64,000 bases of DNA from an uncultured Ruegeria sp. (lineage in GTDB: Bacteria; Pseudomonadota; Alphaproteobacteria; Rhodobacterales; Rhodobacteraceae): assembly GCF_947504215.1 (NCBI RefSeq), contig NZ_CANNGO010000015.1, positions 20,087 to 84,086 on the forward strand. Direction: 5' to 3'. A program made the position numbers and the translations under genes. Below are positions 63,740 through 64,000 of the stretch, one piece after another; the stretch's first letter is position 1; each line of letters begins with the position of its first letter. Below the pieces are notes generated by a model. The model worked only from the letters and a program-made list of their open reading frames with translations. It was not told the origin of the DNA and made no database searches.

Positions 63740-64000
63740 TTACAAGTTGGGATATAGGGGGAATTTGGCGCATAGGTTGGCGACTTCGGCTTTGACCTTG
63801 GCTTCGACGGCGGCGTTGCCGTCTTCGCCATTTGCGGCCAGGCCGTCGACGATCTCGATGATCCAGTCGGCGATCTGGCGGAACTCGGTCTCGCCAAAGC
63901 CGCGGGTGGTGCCGGCGGGGGACCCCAGACGGATGCCGCTGGTCACGGTTGGTTTTTCCGGGTCAAACGGCACGCCGTTCTTGTTGCAGGTGATATGCGC
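63740..64000 (-). CDS. glyA: Serine hydroxymethyltransferase, C-terminal part
   Basis: The frame is open to the window end at 64000 and stops at 63740, so this is the last 86 residues of a longer protein. [31 protein letters not shown] is the characteristic SHMT C-terminal block, in which the Arg (SGIRLG) binds the substrate carboxylate. The enzyme interconverts serine and glycine with tetrahydrofolate. Sarcosine oxidase downstream makes glycine and 5,10-methylene-tetrahydrofolate, the two substrates GlyA needs to form serine, so the cluster is a demethylation-to-serine module. Confidence 0.94.
   Translation of the reverse strand, partial: AHITCNKNGVPFDPEKPTVTSGIRLGSPAGTTRGFGETEFRQIADWIIEIVDGLAANGEDGNAAVEAKVKAEVANLCAKFPLYPNL

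Overview
The window reads as a chromosome or large-replicon segment from a marine alphaproteobacterium of the Rhodobacterales (Roseobacter group). The case rests on gene content: a bhcR-bhcABCD beta-hydroxyaspartate cycle operon, a glyA / CoA-ester lyase / soxBDAG (heterotetrameric sarcosine oxidase) block, an ectoine-hydrolase-like gene beside a class III transaminase, TRAP and polyamine ABC transporters, and a GlxA-type regulator. No rRNA, tRNA, CRISPR array or replication origin was recognised.

Layout. 1-2018: end of a DUF5519-type gene, a frameshifted ABC solute-binding protein and an atypical SDR. 2617-12246: a GntR/FadR-type regulator followed by a tightly packed sugar operon (xylose-type ABC transporter, GMC oxidoreductase with its small subunit, aldehyde dehydrogenase, enolase-superfamily dehydratase, KDGal-type kinase). 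12247-13574: decayed DNA containing a multiply broken pseudogene. 13575-19423: acetylpolyamine amidohydrolase and a putrescine/spermidine ABC transporter (minus strand), divergent from a LuxR-type regulator. 19693-21383: an AHSA1/SRPBCC-ArsR pair and a BLUF photoreceptor. 21966-26394: metal-related island (GDCCVxC protein, MerT-like protein, broken merR, cytochrome c, CopC, CopD, second cytochrome c, broken methyltransferase). 26537-34140: accessory block with a reductive-dehalogenase-like Fe-S protein next to a truncated integrase, a PLP decarboxylase, an SDR, a PNPOx-ferredoxin-reductase fusion, a GST and a LysR regulator. 34442-48081: TRAP transporter, MocR regulator, epoxide hydrolase, aldehyde dehydrogenase and the bhc operon, bracketed by two direct copies of an IS6-family transposase remnant, with an IS3-family remnant inside. 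48111-53327: MsbA-type exporter and a short polysaccharide locus (GT25, DUF707, UDP-galactopyranose mutase). 53472-57416: ectoine-hydrolase-like M24 protein, transaminase and GlxA regulator. 57424-64000: soxG, soxA, soxD, soxB, CoA-ester lyase and the end of glyA, all minus strand.

How the parts fit. Several modules meet in C1/C2 metabolism. Sarcosine oxidase gives glycine and C1 units, GlyA interconverts glycine and serine, and the beta-hydroxyaspartate cycle takes glyoxylate plus glycine to oxaloacetate. The lyase beside glyA probably handles a malyl-CoA-type ester and glyoxylate. The sugar operon looks like a self-contained oxidative route from import to a phosphorylated 2-keto-3-deoxy acid, but no lactonase or aldolase is seen.

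Decay and mobility are prominent. Four genes in the first 26 kb carry one- or two-base lesions, an integrase is cut short beside the dehalogenase-like gene, and transposase remnants flank the catabolic block. Whether the single-indel lesions are real or sequencing errors cannot be settled from one sequence. The gene at 12.7-13.1 kb has two or more independent lesions and is very likely a true pseudogene.
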